Shown one piece after another: positions 1 through 7,836 of a stretch of DNA of 64,000 nucleotides (position 1 is the first letter of the stretch; the number at the start of each line of letters is the position of its first letter). The translations under genes and the position numbers were made by a program. The stretch lies in the NCBI RefSeq assembly GCF_001307105.1, contig NZ_LGYN01000012.1:248001-312000 (forward strand), given 5' to 3'. Source of the stretch: Bacillus australimaris (GTDB taxonomy: Bacteria; Bacillota; Bacilli; Bacillales; Bacillaceae). The notes under the pieces were generated by a model, which searched no databases, was not told the origin of the DNA, and saw only the letters and a program-made list of their open reading frames with translations.

Positions 1-1194
1 ATAGCTGACAGAGTTTAATGCTTCTAGATAGTTACTGCCTTTTACAAGGATACCTCGTTTAGAAGCTGCCCCAATTCCCCCAAAGAATCCCAATGGGATA
101 GATACAACAAGCGCACAAGGACAAGAAATAACTAAGAAAACGAGTGCCCGGTAAACCCAGTCAGACAATTGTGCTGATGGAATGAGAAGCGGCGGCACAA
201 AGGCAAGCAGCAATGCCAATACAACGACAGCCGGTGTGTAGTATTTTGCAAACTTTGTGATAAAGTTTTCTGTCTGTGCTTTTCGGCTGCTCGCATTCTC
301 AACCAAATCTAAAATTTTCGTTACTGCCGATTCGCTAAGTCCTTTTTGCACTTCAATTTCGAGAATACCGTTTTGATTCACAAATCCTGCAAGCACTTCT
401 TTCCCCGCTTCTACGTCACGCGGTACGGATTCCCCTGTTAATGCAGAGGTATCCACGAGTGAAAAGCCTTCAATGACGAGGCCATCGAGTGGAATTTTTT
501 CGCCAGGTTTCACGACAATACGGTCACCGACTTTTACTTCTTCCGGCTTCACTTTTTTCGTTTCATTTCCTACTTTGAGATTCGCATATTCAGGGCGGAT
601 ATTCATTAATTCACTAATTGATCGTCTTGAACGGTTCACTGCTGCCCCTTGGAACAGCTCTCCAATTTGGTAAAACAGCATTACAGCGAGTGCCTCTGGA
701 TATTGCTGAATAACAAAAGCGCCAGCTGTTGCAATGGTCATTAAGAAGTTCTCATCAAATACTTGACCGCGCACGATATTTTTCAGCGCTTTAAAAACCA
801 CATCACCGCCGACTAATAAATACGCTGCGAAAAACAGGATAAATTTCAATAAGCCATCTTCAGGTATAAAATAAGCTGCTGTTCCAATGGCTGCACCGCC
901 AATTAATTTCAGCACAATCGTTTTTAAATTCTTTGTCCCATGATCATGATCGTGGTGATGTCCTTCTTCTTTTGGTGATACACTCACGTGAGGTTCGATG
1001 GACTGAACGGTTTTTTCAATACGCTTTGACATCGTTTCTTGCTTATCTGCATGTGTGACAGTCAATGTCCCTGTCGCAAAATTAACGGAACAAGCTTCAA
1101 CGCCATCCATCTTGCCGACACCTGTTTCTATTTTACGTGCACAGTTTCCACAATCAAGACCGCTTAATACGTATTCATCCTTCATTTTTTTCAT
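1..1194 (-). CDS. cadA: Zn/Cd/Pb-exporting P1B-type ATPase, N-terminal part (cut by window start)
   Basis: Heavy-metal P-type ATPase pumping Zn2+/Cd2+/Pb2+ out across the cytoplasmic membrane. The visible 398 codons start at ATG 1194 after an AAAGGTGAGAAC ribosome site. They hold an HMA metal-binding domain with the motif GLDCGNCARKIE (Cys15 and Cys18), a His-rich linker (GHHHDHDHG), the first transmembrane helices and the metal-site motif CPCALVVSIPLGFFGGIGA just before the window edge. CPCALVV followed by SKRGILVKGSNYLE is typical of the CadA/ZntA branch, unlike the copper pump CopA at 10884-13319, which has [10 protein letters not shown]. The phosphorylation (DKTGT) and nucleotide domains lie outside the window. 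A CzrA-type operator sits directly upstream. In B. subtilis cadA also lies close to copA. Confidence 0.93.
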   Translation of the reverse strand, partial: MKKMKDEYVLSGLDCGNCARKIETGVGKMDGVEACSVNFATGTLTVTHADKQETMSKRIEKTVQSIEPHVSVSPKEEGHHHDHDHGTKNLKTIVLKLIGGAAIGTAAYFIPEDGLLKFILFFAAYLLVGGDVVFKALKNIVRGQVFDENFLMTIATAGAFVIQQYPEALAVMLFYQIGELFQGAAVNRSRRSISELMNIRPEYANLKVGNETKKVKPEEVKVGDRIVVKPGEKIPLDGLVIEGFSLVDTSALTGESVPRDVEAGKEVLAGFVNQNGILEIEVQKGLSESAVTKILDLVENASSRKAQTENFITKFAKYYTPAVVVLALLLAFVPPLLIPSAQLSDWVYRALVFLVISCPCALVVSIPLGFFGGIGAASKRGILVKGSNYLEALNSVSY

Positions 1195-1266
1195 GTTCTC
1201 ACCTTTTTTCTATATGATAAGTAACGTTCCCTAGACCGATTAAACCTATTAAAAATCAAATAATTT

Positions 1267-1290
1267 ATATATGAGCATATACTCATATAT
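1267..1290. promoter_or_regulatory. ArsR/SmtB-type (CzrA-like) operator upstream of cadA
   Basis: The sequence contains the near-perfect inverted repeat ATATGAGCATATACTCATAT, flanked by further AT. It matches the 12-2-12 operator class bound by zinc-sensing ArsR proteins such as CzrA, which in B. subtilis represses cadA and czcD. It lies about 75 bp upstream of the cadA start. Binding is inferred; no czrA gene is in the window. Confidence 0.75.
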
Positions 1291-1490
1291 TGGATTACCC
1301 TTATTATATGAAGAATGCTTCTCTTCTGTCAATCATTTATGAAGAAATAATTGGTTTTTTGTGTCCAATCGTGTCACATAGATTTTCAATCAACCAAGCT
1401 CATGTCCCCCACACCCCGCATAACATAAAAACGATCGTTTGCAGTTTTTCTCTTTACAAAAGAAGGACAGACGCTTAGAATAAAATAAAA
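1291..1490. other. Intergenic stretch between divergent cadA and mnt operon
   Basis: About 200 bp between the CzrA-like operator and the first MntR-like box. A 62-codon frame (1290-1478) crosses it but has no ribosome site, no composition bias and no recognisable product. I see only promoter-type AT-rich DNA here. Confidence 0.5.
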
Positions 1491-1506
1491 GTTTCCTTAA
1501 GGAAAC
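1491..1506. promoter_or_regulatory. MntR operator, proximal copy (perfect palindrome)
   Basis: GTTTCCTTAAGGAAAC is a perfect 16-bp palindrome. It matches the MntR box of B. subtilis mntABCD and mntH (TTTGCCTTAAGGAAAC type) at nearly every position. It lies about 100 bp before the first transporter gene and predicts repression by Mn2+-loaded MntR. Confidence 0.85.
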
Positions 1507-1509
1507 AAA

Positions 1510-1525
1510 TTAGCATTAAGGAATA
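1510..1525. promoter_or_regulatory. Second, degenerate MntR-like box
   Basis: TTAGCATTAAGGAATA resembles the MntR consensus and lies 19 bp centre to centre from the perfect box, about two helical turns. This spacing would allow two dimers on one DNA face. The right half-site is weaker, so confidence is moderate. Confidence 0.55.
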
Positions 1526-1606
1526 ATTTCATCCTTTAGTCAAAATTATTTAATGTATGCATATATCTTTAGGAAGTGCAATGATGATTGAAAGGGGCCT
1601 CAAGAG

Positions 1607-2350
1607 ATGTCAAATGCTTTAACAATCGACCGCCTTCATGTCTCATATCATGGACAGGATGCATTAGAGAACGTCTCTCTTTCCATACAGGAAGGGACAA
1701 TGACAGGCATTATAGGTCCAAATGGTGCTGGGAAATCGACGTTACTCAAAGCATGTTTGGATTTAATTGAAAAAGATCAAGGGGATATTCGCTTTTTTGG
1801 CAATCCCTTTAAACAGGTTAGAAAACAGATCGCCTATGTACCGCAGAGAAATGATTTAGACTGGACGTTTCCAATTCATGTGCTGGATACCGTGCTACTT
1901 GGAACATATCCGAAGCTTGGGCTCATGAAACGTCCGAAAAAAGAAGACCGGGCATATGCGTACCACTGTTTAGAAAAAGTAGGAATGCAGGACTTTGCCA
2001 AAAGACAAATCGGTGAGTTATCCGGCGGTCAGCAGCAGCGTGTCTTCCTTGCCAGAGCACTTGCTCAAAACGCACAGCTCTTCTGTTTGGATGAACCATT
2101 TGTCGGAATTGATATGGCAAGTGAAGAAACGATGGTTCGCATTTTAAAGGAATTACGAGATGAAGGGAAAACCATTTTGGTTGTCCATCATGATTTAAGT
2201 AAGGCCGATGATTACTTCAGCCATCTCGTTTTGTTAAATAAAAAGCTCATCAAAGCAGGGCCTGTACACGACATCCTTCGCCCAGAAATCATGCTGGAAG
2301 CATATGAAACACAGCTGCCATTCTTAAAATCAGCAGGAGGAGACGTGTAA
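1607..2350 (+). CDS. mntB: Manganese ABC importer, ATP-binding subunit
   Basis: ATPase that powers a cluster A-I metal importer (Mn2+ by context). The 247-residue protein has Walker A GPNGAGKST near residue 37, the ABC signature LSGGQQQR near 138, Walker B LFCLDEPFVG near 158 and the switch His in VVHHDL. The start is ATG 1607, behind AAAGGGGCC. The stop codon overlaps the permease start by one base, so the two are translationally coupled. The nearby MntR boxes separate this system from the related zinc (AdcC/ZnuC) ATPases. B. subtilis has a four-gene mntABCD with two permeases; here the order is ATPase, single permease, binding protein, as in streptococcal psaBCA and staphylococcal mntABC. 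Confidence 0.93.
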   Translation: MSNALTIDRLHVSYHGQDALENVSLSIQEGTMTGIIGPNGAGKSTLLKACLDLIEKDQGDIRFFGNPFKQVRKQIAYVPQRNDLDWTFPIHVLDTVLLGTYPKLGLMKRPKKEDRAYAYHCLEKVGMQDFAKRQIGELSGGQQQRVFLARALAQNAQLFCLDEPFVGIDMASEETMVRILKELRDEGKTILVVHHDLSKADDYFSHLVLLNKKLIKAGPVHDILRPEIMLEAYETQLPFLKSAGGDV

Positions 2351-3222
2351 TGGAATTTTTAACAGGACTTTTTGAATATGCTTTTTTACAAAAAGCGTTA
2401 TTTACATCCGTCATGGTGGGTATCATTTGCGGTGTTATTGGCTGCTTTATCATTTTACGCGGCATGGCCCTGATGGGGGACGCCATTTCACACGCCGTAC
2501 TTCCAGGTGTCGCCATCTCTTATATGCTGGGGATTAACTTTTTCTTCGGGGCCGTCTTAACTGGCGTGTTAACAGCGATTGGCATCGGATACGTGAGTCA
2601 AAACAGCCGTATCAAAAATGATTCCGCCATTGGCATTGTTTTTACCGCCTTTTTCTCCATCGGAATCATTTTAATCACATTTTTGAAAAGTTCCAGTGAT
2701 TTATATCATATTCTGTTTGGAAACGTTCTGGCGGTTCGATCATCTGATATGTGGATTACGCTCGGCATCGGTATTTTTATCTTGCTTGCCGTCATCGTTT
2801 TCTACAAAGAACTGCTCATTAGTTCTTTTGATCCGGTGATTTCTTCCGTATACGGTTTACCAAATCGCTTGATTCATTATTTTCTCATGACCTTGTTAAC
2901 CCTTGTGACCGTTGCATCTCTGCAAACCGTTGGGATTATTCTTGTCGTTGCGATGCTGATCACGCCGGCGGCCACTGCGTATCTCTTGACAGACCGGCTG
3001 TGGATCATGATTTATTTATCTGCTTTCTTCGGGGCTGTTTCTGCCGTCGTAGGTCTTGGGCTTAGTTTTACGTATAATTTGTCATCTGGCGCTTCTATCG
3101 TGCTGGTCGCGACTATTTTATTCGGGAGTGCCTTTATCTTTTCACCGAAGCAAGGAATTCTATGGAGATCTTTAAAATCTAAACAAAAACGGACGCAGTT
3201 AAAAAAGGAAGCGTCTATGTAA
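2350..3222 (+). CDS. mntC: Manganese ABC importer, membrane permease
   Basis: Integral membrane subunit of the ABC-3 family (290 residues) with eight or nine predicted hydrophobic segments. The stretch [20 protein letters not shown] near residue 40 is a hallmark of ABC-3 permeases of the MntC/ZnuB/PsaC group. It shares one base with the stop of the upstream ATPase gene and lies 13 bp before the binding-protein gene. Only one permease gene is present, so the channel is presumably a homodimer, unlike the MntC/MntD pair of B. subtilis. The C-terminus is a short basic tail. Confidence 0.92.
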   Translation: MEFLTGLFEYAFLQKALFTSVMVGIICGVIGCFIILRGMALMGDAISHAVLPGVAISYMLGINFFFGAVLTGVLTAIGIGYVSQNSRIKNDSAIGIVFTAFFSIGIILITFLKSSSDLYHILFGNVLAVRSSDMWITLGIGIFILLAVIVFYKELLISSFDPVISSVYGLPNRLIHYFLMTLLTLVTVASLQTVGIILVVAMLITPAATAYLLTDRLWIMIYLSAFFGAVSAVVGLGLSFTYNLSSGASIVLVATILFGSAFIFSPKQGILWRSLKSKQKRTQLKKEASM

Positions 3223-3235
3223 AAGGAGGACATAT

Positions 3236-4174
3236 ATGAAGAAGGTTTTTGCAATCCGTTTGACCGCAGTATTCATTGCCCTTTTGGTCATCGCAGGCTG
3301 TTCTACCCAGCAAAAGAGTTCCGGTAAAGATGACGGTAAATTAAAAGTTGTCACGACCTACTCCATTCTTTATGACATTGTGAAGGAAGTAGGAGGGCAG
3401 CATGTCTCTATTCACAGCATTGTTCCCATTGGTACAGACCCACATGAATTTGACCCACTGCCAAAGGATGTTCAGTATACGACGGATGCAGACCTTGTTC
3501 TATCTAATGGCTTGAACCTTGAAACAGGGAATGGCTGGTTTCAAAAACTGCTTGAATCGAGCGGCAAGGACGGGGACGATGCACCTGTAGCGGAGCTGAG
3601 TAAAGGCGTCAAAGTGAAGCATTTGTCTTCAAAAGGGCTCGAAAGCCAGCAGGACCCACACGCATGGCTGAATGTCGAGAATGGGATTCTTTATGCGCAA
3701 AATGCCAGAGATGCGCTCATTCAAGCAGACCCTGAGCATAAAGAGGATTACGAAAAAAATGCAGAAGCCTATATCAAAAAGCTTCAAACGCTTCACGATG
3801 AAGCAAAAGACAAGTTTGATCAGCTGCCAAAAAACAAAAAACTCCTTGTCACAAGTGAAGGAGCATTCAAGTATTTTGCAGAGGCGTATGGACTAAAAGC
3901 CGGCTACATTTGGGAGATCAACACAGAAAGTGAAGGAACACCCGGACAAATGAAGCGCATCATTCATTTTGTCAAAGATCATCAAGTTCCTGCTCTCTTT
4001 CTGGAAACAAGTGTCGATAAACGCAGCCTTGAAAGCCTCTCTGAGGAAACCGGGGTTCCGATCAAAGGGAAAGTCTTTACTGACTCTATTGGAAAAGAAG
4101 GTGAAGATGGAGACAGCTACTATAAGATGATGAAATGGAATATTGATACCATTTACAAAGGATTGTCATCATAA
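3236..4174 (+). CDS. mntA: Manganese-binding lipoprotein of the ABC importer
   Basis: Extracellular metal-binding protein (cluster A-I, PsaA/MntC/ZnuA type), 312 residues. It has a lipoprotein signal peptide with lipobox VIAGC (Cys22). Likely metal ligands are the His of [11 protein letters not shown], the His of DPHAWLN, a Glu in the third quarter and the Asp in [11 protein letters not shown]. It lacks the long His-rich loop typical of zinc-specific ZnuA, which fits manganese. The start is ATG 3236 after AAAAGGAGGACATAT. It is the last gene of the operon and is followed by a strong terminator. Confidence 0.93.
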   Translation: MKKVFAIRLTAVFIALLVIAGCSTQQKSSGKDDGKLKVVTTYSILYDIVKEVGGQHVSIHSIVPIGTDPHEFDPLPKDVQYTTDADLVLSNGLNLETGNGWFQKLLESSGKDGDDAPVAELSKGVKVKHLSSKGLESQQDPHAWLNVENGILYAQNARDALIQADPEHKEDYEKNAEAYIKKLQTLHDEAKDKFDQLPKNKKLLVTSEGAFKYFAEAYGLKAGYIWEINTESEGTPGQMKRIIHFVKDHQVPALFLETSVDKRSLESLSEETGVPIKGKVFTDSIGKEGEDGDSYYKMMKWNIDTIYKGLSS

Positions 4175-4179
4175 GGAAA

Positions 4180-4210
4180 GACAGGTGGAGTGAATCCGCC
4201 TGTCTTTTTT
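4180..4210 (+). terminator. Rho-independent terminator of the mnt operon
   Basis: The arms GACAGGTGGA and TCCGCCTGTC (one G-T pair) enclose a short loop and are followed by six T residues. It begins six bases after the lipoprotein stop. Confidence 0.88.
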
Positions 4211-4211
4211 G

Positions 4212-4760
4212 TCAGCCTGATATATTTTCTGGATGCTTTTTCGGCCAAATGACGTAGCTGATACTAATGACGAAATCAATGGCTAAGACCATCCCCCACA
4301 CACTAACAAGCTGCATCAGCGATTCCGTTCTCTCTGGTGCTTGGATAAGATAGGTCAATCCATATAACAGCCCCGCTCCGATGACATAAGAGATGAAATG
4401 CCGCGTCCAGCCCACCATTTCATACAGCGACCTCTCCCTTCCGTACTTTGGTTTCTCCTTTGGCTTCGGCCCTCCTGCAAAACGATAAGCAAACCGGACA
4501 TCTGCCCACTTCACCATTTGATGTCCAAAGGCAAGGCTCACACCGATATAAACAGCCGCAAGCCCGTGGATGACACTCGCCACGGCCCCCTGTCTTAAAT
4601 CCATATAAGTAGCTGCAAGAAGGATTAGATCCAAAATTGGCGTACAGACAAGAAAGAAAGCACCCCATTTTTTCTGTTTAAACACATAACGCAGTGTTAA
4701 GCCCATTAGAATAAACAGCCAAAAGCCAATTTCACAAGCCACGATCAAAAACCCGACCAA
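4212..4760 (-). CDS. Predicted membrane protein divergent from a TetR regulator
   Basis: Protein of about 182 residues that I do not recognise. It shows six or so hydrophobic segments, with a central charged loop (GGPKPKEKPKYGRERS) between the helices. The open frame reaches back to 4904, but that would cover both operators and the TetR start. The better start is TTG 4760, which has AAGGATG about nine bases upstream. It is transcribed away from the TetR gene across a shared operator region, so it is the likely repression target. The topology might fit a transporter-like or sensory membrane protein, but the sequence gives no function. Confidence 0.7.
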   Translation of the reverse strand: MVGFLIVACEIGFWLFILMGLTLRYVFKQKKWGAFFLVCTPILDLILLAATYMDLRQGAVASVIHGLAAVYIGVSLAFGHQMVKWADVRFAYRFAGGPKPKEKPKYGRERSLYEMVGWTRHFISYVIGAGLLYGLTYLIQAPERTESLMQLVSVWGMVLAIDFVISISYVIWPKKHPENISG

Positions 4761-4777
4761 TTTTCCCACATCCTTTT

Positions 4778-4795
4778 TTAATACAATTGTATTAA
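4778..4795. promoter_or_regulatory. TetR-type operator 1
   Basis: TTAATACAATTGTATTAA is a perfect 18-bp palindrome. It lies just upstream of the membrane-protein ribosome site, between the divergent genes. Its right arm resembles the neighbouring TAACACA..TGTGTTA palindrome, so the two are probably sites for the same regulator. Confidence 0.7.
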
Positions 4796-4803
4796 ATAAA
4801 AAA

Positions 4804-4819
4804 TAACACAACTGTGTTA
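4804..4819. promoter_or_regulatory. TetR-type operator 2
   Basis: TAACACAACTGTGTTA has 7-bp inverted arms and a 2-bp centre. It lies 25 bp centre to centre from operator 1 and overlaps the predicted -35 region of the TetR promoter. A third, weaker repeat (TAGC TGT GCTA, 4829-4839) overlaps the predicted -10. Confidence 0.68.
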
Positions 4820-4849
4820 AAAAAACAATAGCTGTGCTAAAATCAATGT

Positions 4850-5455
4850 ATGCCAAAAATCGTCGATCACCATAAACAAAAACAAAAGGTCGCTCAAGCT
4901 GCAATGAGAGTGATTAAACAAGAGGGATTGGAGAGTGCTTCTGTACGAAAAATAGCAGTGGAAGCTGGTATTTCAGCCGGCTCTATGCGACATTATTTTT
5001 CCACACAGCAAGAGTTATTTCTATTCTCCATGAATTTGATTCAGGAAAGAGTGAAAGAGCGCATTGCAGGGCTTCCATTAAACGGTCCAACGGAGGAAAA
5101 TGTATTCACTTTATTGGAACAGGTTCTTCCACTTGACGAAGAACGAAAATTTGAAATGGAGGTGTGGCAGGCTTTTACAGTCAAAGCGCTGACTGAACCA
5201 GATCTACAGCCGCTCAATGCAAAGATGTATGACGAGCTTTTTCAAACGGTCCAATTTTGCTTAATGAAATTGAAAGAGGATGGGCTGCTGCTAGATCATA
5301 TCGACCTTTTATTAGAAACTGAGCGGCTTTATGCGGTCATCAATGGGCTTGCATTGAATGGAATCGTACAGCCCGATCGTTTACCGCCTCAGCTCATTCG
5401 CTCCGTGCTGCAAATGCACCTGCAATCCATCACAAAAAAAGACATGTCTCCCTAA
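4850..5455 (+). CDS. TetR/AcrR-family transcriptional repressor
   Basis: DNA-binding regulator of 201 residues with an N-terminal TetR helix-turn-helix (roughly residues 12-58, including VRKIAVEAGISAGSMRHYF) and a helical ligand-binding C-terminal half. The N-terminus resembles the BetI/PksA branch. ATG 4850 has no recognisable Shine-Dalgarno sequence. A TG-C-TAAAAT extended -10 (4838-4843) predicts transcription starting at the A of the ATG, so the mRNA may be leaderless. The gene probably represses itself and the divergent membrane protein through the palindromes at 4778-4839. The ligand is unknown. Confidence 0.88.
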   Translation: MPKIVDHHKQKQKVAQAAMRVIKQEGLESASVRKIAVEAGISAGSMRHYFSTQQELFLFSMNLIQERVKERIAGLPLNGPTEENVFTLLEQVLPLDEERKFEMEVWQAFTVKALTEPDLQPLNAKMYDELFQTVQFCLMKLKEDGLLLDHIDLLLETERLYAVINGLALNGIVQPDRLPPQLIRSVLQMHLQSITKKDMSP

Positions 5456-5476
5456 TTGGAGAGCATGTCTTTTTTT
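5434..5476. terminator. Bidirectional terminator between the TetR gene and the response regulator
   Basis: The arms AAAAAGACATG-TCTCC and GGAGAGCATGTCTTTTTT (one bulged base) have A/T tracts on both sides. The stem overlaps the last codons of the TetR gene and serves both convergent genes. Confidence 0.87.
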
Positions 5477-6407
5477 AATCTTCCATAAAAATACGTTTGG
5501 CTTCGTAGTAGAGCACCTGCACAAATTTCTTCACATTGATACGGGTGTGTTCTTCTCTCCCGTTCATCTCTTTTGTCAATTCACTCATTTTCTTTCGCAC
5601 GATAGTGAAATCGAAAAATTTAGATGCGTAATTTTCAAACGTTGGATGCGAAAAATCAGTTAATCCAAGTGATGCGATGTGTTTCAATGATTGGTTGATC
5701 GCACGCCTTACCCGCTGTTCAGCCGCCTTTGCTTCTCTTGCGATGTCTGCCGATGTGTAAGGCTCACTTAATTTCTCCTCCGTAATCCCAGTGAAAATAA
5801 TCTTTAAAGAAGGAAAGGAATCGTGATGATCCGCATGCAGCGCTAAATATTGATCTGTAAACAGAATCATATCTAATAAATCTTTTGATCCCTTCTCACC
5901 AACAATGCCAAGCTCCGCAAGCAAGAACTGCCCCGCCTCTGCGAGACTTTTCCCCCGCTGCTTTGTTTTCGTCTGACCGCGCTGCTGAAATTGCATGACC
6001 GATTTGAGTGAGTGCTGAATATTTTCAATTGAATGCTCTAAATGAAGACGTTCAATCATGAGGTGGAGCACACTTAAGACCTCTACACGATTGATCGGTT
6101 TTGTCACATAATACTCAACACCAAGCGTATACGCCTGCCCGATTAATTCCTTTGTTTCAACCTGTGACAGCATTAAATATTTCCCATGAAATTCATCCTT
6201 GATCGCTCGAATCGTTTCAAGCCCGTCCCTTTCCGGCATCAATAGATCAATACATAAAATATCAATGTGCAAATCATTTAAGTAGCTGGCTGTTAACTCT
6301 GCACCATCCTCTGCTTCTCCGGCCACAATGCCAAGCTCTTCATCTTCAATGAGCTGAGCCAGTGAAGAACGAACGGCTTCATCATCATCAACAATAAAAA
6401 ACCTCAT
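5475..6407 (-). CDS. glnL: Response regulator, GlnL (YcbB)-like
   Basis: Two-component response regulator of 310 residues. The receiver domain (1-120) contains the acidic pocket VDDDE and phospho-acceptor Asp54 in LCIDLLMPERDG. A YcbB-type output domain fills the C-terminal 150 residues. In B. subtilis GlnL activates glutaminase and glutamine uptake genes through glutamine sensing by GlnK. ATG 6407 overlaps the kinase stop by four bases (ATGA). Here the neighbours are aspartase and an amino acid symporter rather than glsA-glnT, so the regulon may centre on aspartate/glutamate use. The family call is firm; the ligand is inferred. Confidence 0.85.
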   Translation of the reverse strand: MRFFIVDDDEAVRSSLAQLIEDEELGIVAGEAEDGAELTASYLNDLHIDILCIDLLMPERDGLETIRAIKDEFHGKYLMLSQVETKELIGQAYTLGVEYYVTKPINRVEVLSVLHLMIERLHLEHSIENIQHSLKSVMQFQQRGQTKTKQRGKSLAEAGQFLLAELGIVGEKGSKDLLDMILFTDQYLALHADHHDSFPSLKIIFTGITEEKLSEPYTSADIAREAKAAEQRVRRAINQSLKHIASLGLTDFSHPTFENYASKFFDFTIVRKKMSELTKEMNGREEHTRINVKKFVQVLYYEAKRIFMED

Positions 6408-7720
6408 CTCCCAATCCCCTCTTTTCTACTAACTTGATCTACTGGTATCGTTAACGTAAATATCGTTTGTTTATTTGGGATACTTGTCATCTCAACACTT
6501 CCGCCAAGCTTCTCCGCTGTATCCTTCACATAGGAAAGCCCGATACCGCTAGATGGATTCCCGGCCTGGTCGTATTTTAAAGTGAAGCCCGGTTTAAAAA
6601 TAACATGATGATTACGTTCTTTAATGCCAGGCCCGTTGTCTCTGATTTGAAAAATCACATGGTGCTCTTTCTGTGAAATAGAGAGTGACACCTCTCCATC
6701 TACCGGAATGGCTTCGACAGCATTGGATACGATGTTATTTAACAAAGATAGAATGGTATACACGTGATAGGCGGGGTGCTGCCCATCTTCATCATAATGA
6801 AAGATGATGTTTTTTTTAAGTGATTCTGCGTAATTTTCATGGATGCGGATCACAAGCCCCGCGATATGAGCAGGACTCGCATACGCCTGAAAATTTTCCT
6901 CATGAATCAGCTTTGATAATGCAGAGAAAATCCGCTGGTTATCCTTTTTGATTTCATGCACCTCACCTGCAATCTGCAAGGCGGTTTTACCGAGTTTTTT
7001 CAGATCCAATGACTCCGCATCCTTCGCGTGGTGAAGGGATTGATACAGTTGATAAGATGTGGCCGTAATATGCTCAGCATGTGCGAGTGTTTTATGAAAA
7101 TATGTAGATTCTGAGTAAAGGTTAGATAGGAGCATCAGCAGATGTTCCTTTTCTTTTTTCATCTGACGCTCTCTCGCCTGCTCTTCATATAATCGAATCA
7201 TTGTATAACAAGCCAATACGAAAAAGCTTCTGAAAATCGCCAAAACAAATAGTTGAAACAGCGTACGCACCGTTAAAATTTCATCCATAGTGCCTCGGAG
7301 TGCAATAATCTCAACAATACTCGCGCACAGTTCCATGATAATGCCTGTCGCTCCAATCAGCCAAGGCTGATCGCGGAAACGTCTGACCTTCAATAAATAA
7401 AAGAGCGTGCCATAGACGACGTAATAAAGCAGGGAAGGAAATCTTAATGAAACCGCCTCTTCAAGTGGAAGTTGCCCTGTCACAGCTGTATCAAGCATTA
7501 CGCGAAACGCAAAAACAGATATCCCAGCAATGATACCGCTCGCCCAAGCCGGGAATCTTTTCATTTGAAGCAGGATAAAGAAAAAGACAACGGTTCCAAA
7601 GCTGACCCGAAAGCTATCCTCAAATGGATAAAATTTAAACTCTCCGCCAATCGGTGTCAGCACAATGAGCATCACAATTAAATAAGGCTCTGTATTCAGC
7701 CATTTTTTCAGTAGATTCAA
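6404..7720 (-). CDS. glnK: Membrane sensor histidine kinase, GlnK (YcbA)-like
   Basis: Sensor kinase of 438 residues. The N-terminal 180 residues form six or so membrane helices. A helical dimerisation segment follows with candidate His residues (KTLAHAEHITATS). The ATPase domain has an N-box (NNIVSNAVEAIP), a G1 box (IRDNGPGI) and a G2 box (GIGLSYVKD). The start is TTG 7720 with AGGGATG upstream, and a good sigma-A promoter lies at 7750-7778. The stop overlaps the regulator start, so kinase and regulator are made together. It belongs with glnL just downstream. Confidence 0.85.
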   Translation of the reverse strand: MNLLKKWLNTEPYLIVMLIVLTPIGGEFKFYPFEDSFRVSFGTVVFFFILLQMKRFPAWASGIIAGISVFAFRVMLDTAVTGQLPLEEAVSLRFPSLLYYVVYGTLFYLLKVRRFRDQPWLIGATGIIMELCASIVEIIALRGTMDEILTVRTLFQLFVLAIFRSFFVLACYTMIRLYEEQARERQMKKEKEHLLMLLSNLYSESTYFHKTLAHAEHITATSYQLYQSLHHAKDAESLDLKKLGKTALQIAGEVHEIKKDNQRIFSALSKLIHEENFQAYASPAHIAGLVIRIHENYAESLKKNIIFHYDEDGQHPAYHVYTILSLLNNIVSNAVEAIPVDGEVSLSISQKEHHVIFQIRDNGPGIKERNHHVIFKPGFTLKYDQAGNPSSGIGLSYVKDTAEKLGGSVEMTSIPNKQTIFTLTIPVDQVSRKEGIGR

Positions 7721-7749
7721 ACGCAGTCACATCCCTAATAATTGACGAT

Positions 7750-7778
7750 AGTATACTATGTGAGCAAAAGAAAAACAA
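7750..7778 (-). promoter_or_regulatory. Sigma-A promoter of the glnK-glnL operon
   Basis: On the minus strand TTGTTT and TATACT are separated by 17 bp. The -10 lies about 30 bp upstream of the kinase start, leaving room for the AGGGATG ribosome site. Confidence 0.6.
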
Positions 7779-7785
7779 ACATCCA

Positions 7786-7823
7786 TAAAAAAGCGCACAC
7801 CGGAACTTTGCCGGTGTGCGCTT
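7786..7823 (-). terminator. Terminator of the symporter-aspartase operon
   Basis: The perfect 13-bp arms AAGCGCACACCGG and CCGGTGTGCGCTT are followed by a T tract on the minus strand. It lies 13 bp beyond the aspartase stop. Confidence 0.92.
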
Positions 7824-7836
7824 CTCATGATGCCGC

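Noticed and set aside
1290-1478. 62-codon plus-strand frame between cadA and the mnt operon
   Set aside because: No ribosome site, no coding bias, and it overlaps the CzrA-like operator and nearly reaches the MntR boxes.
4761-4904. N-terminal extension of the membrane-protein frame up to 4904
   Set aside because: It would cover the palindromic operators and the TetR start; TTG 4760 has a good ribosome site.
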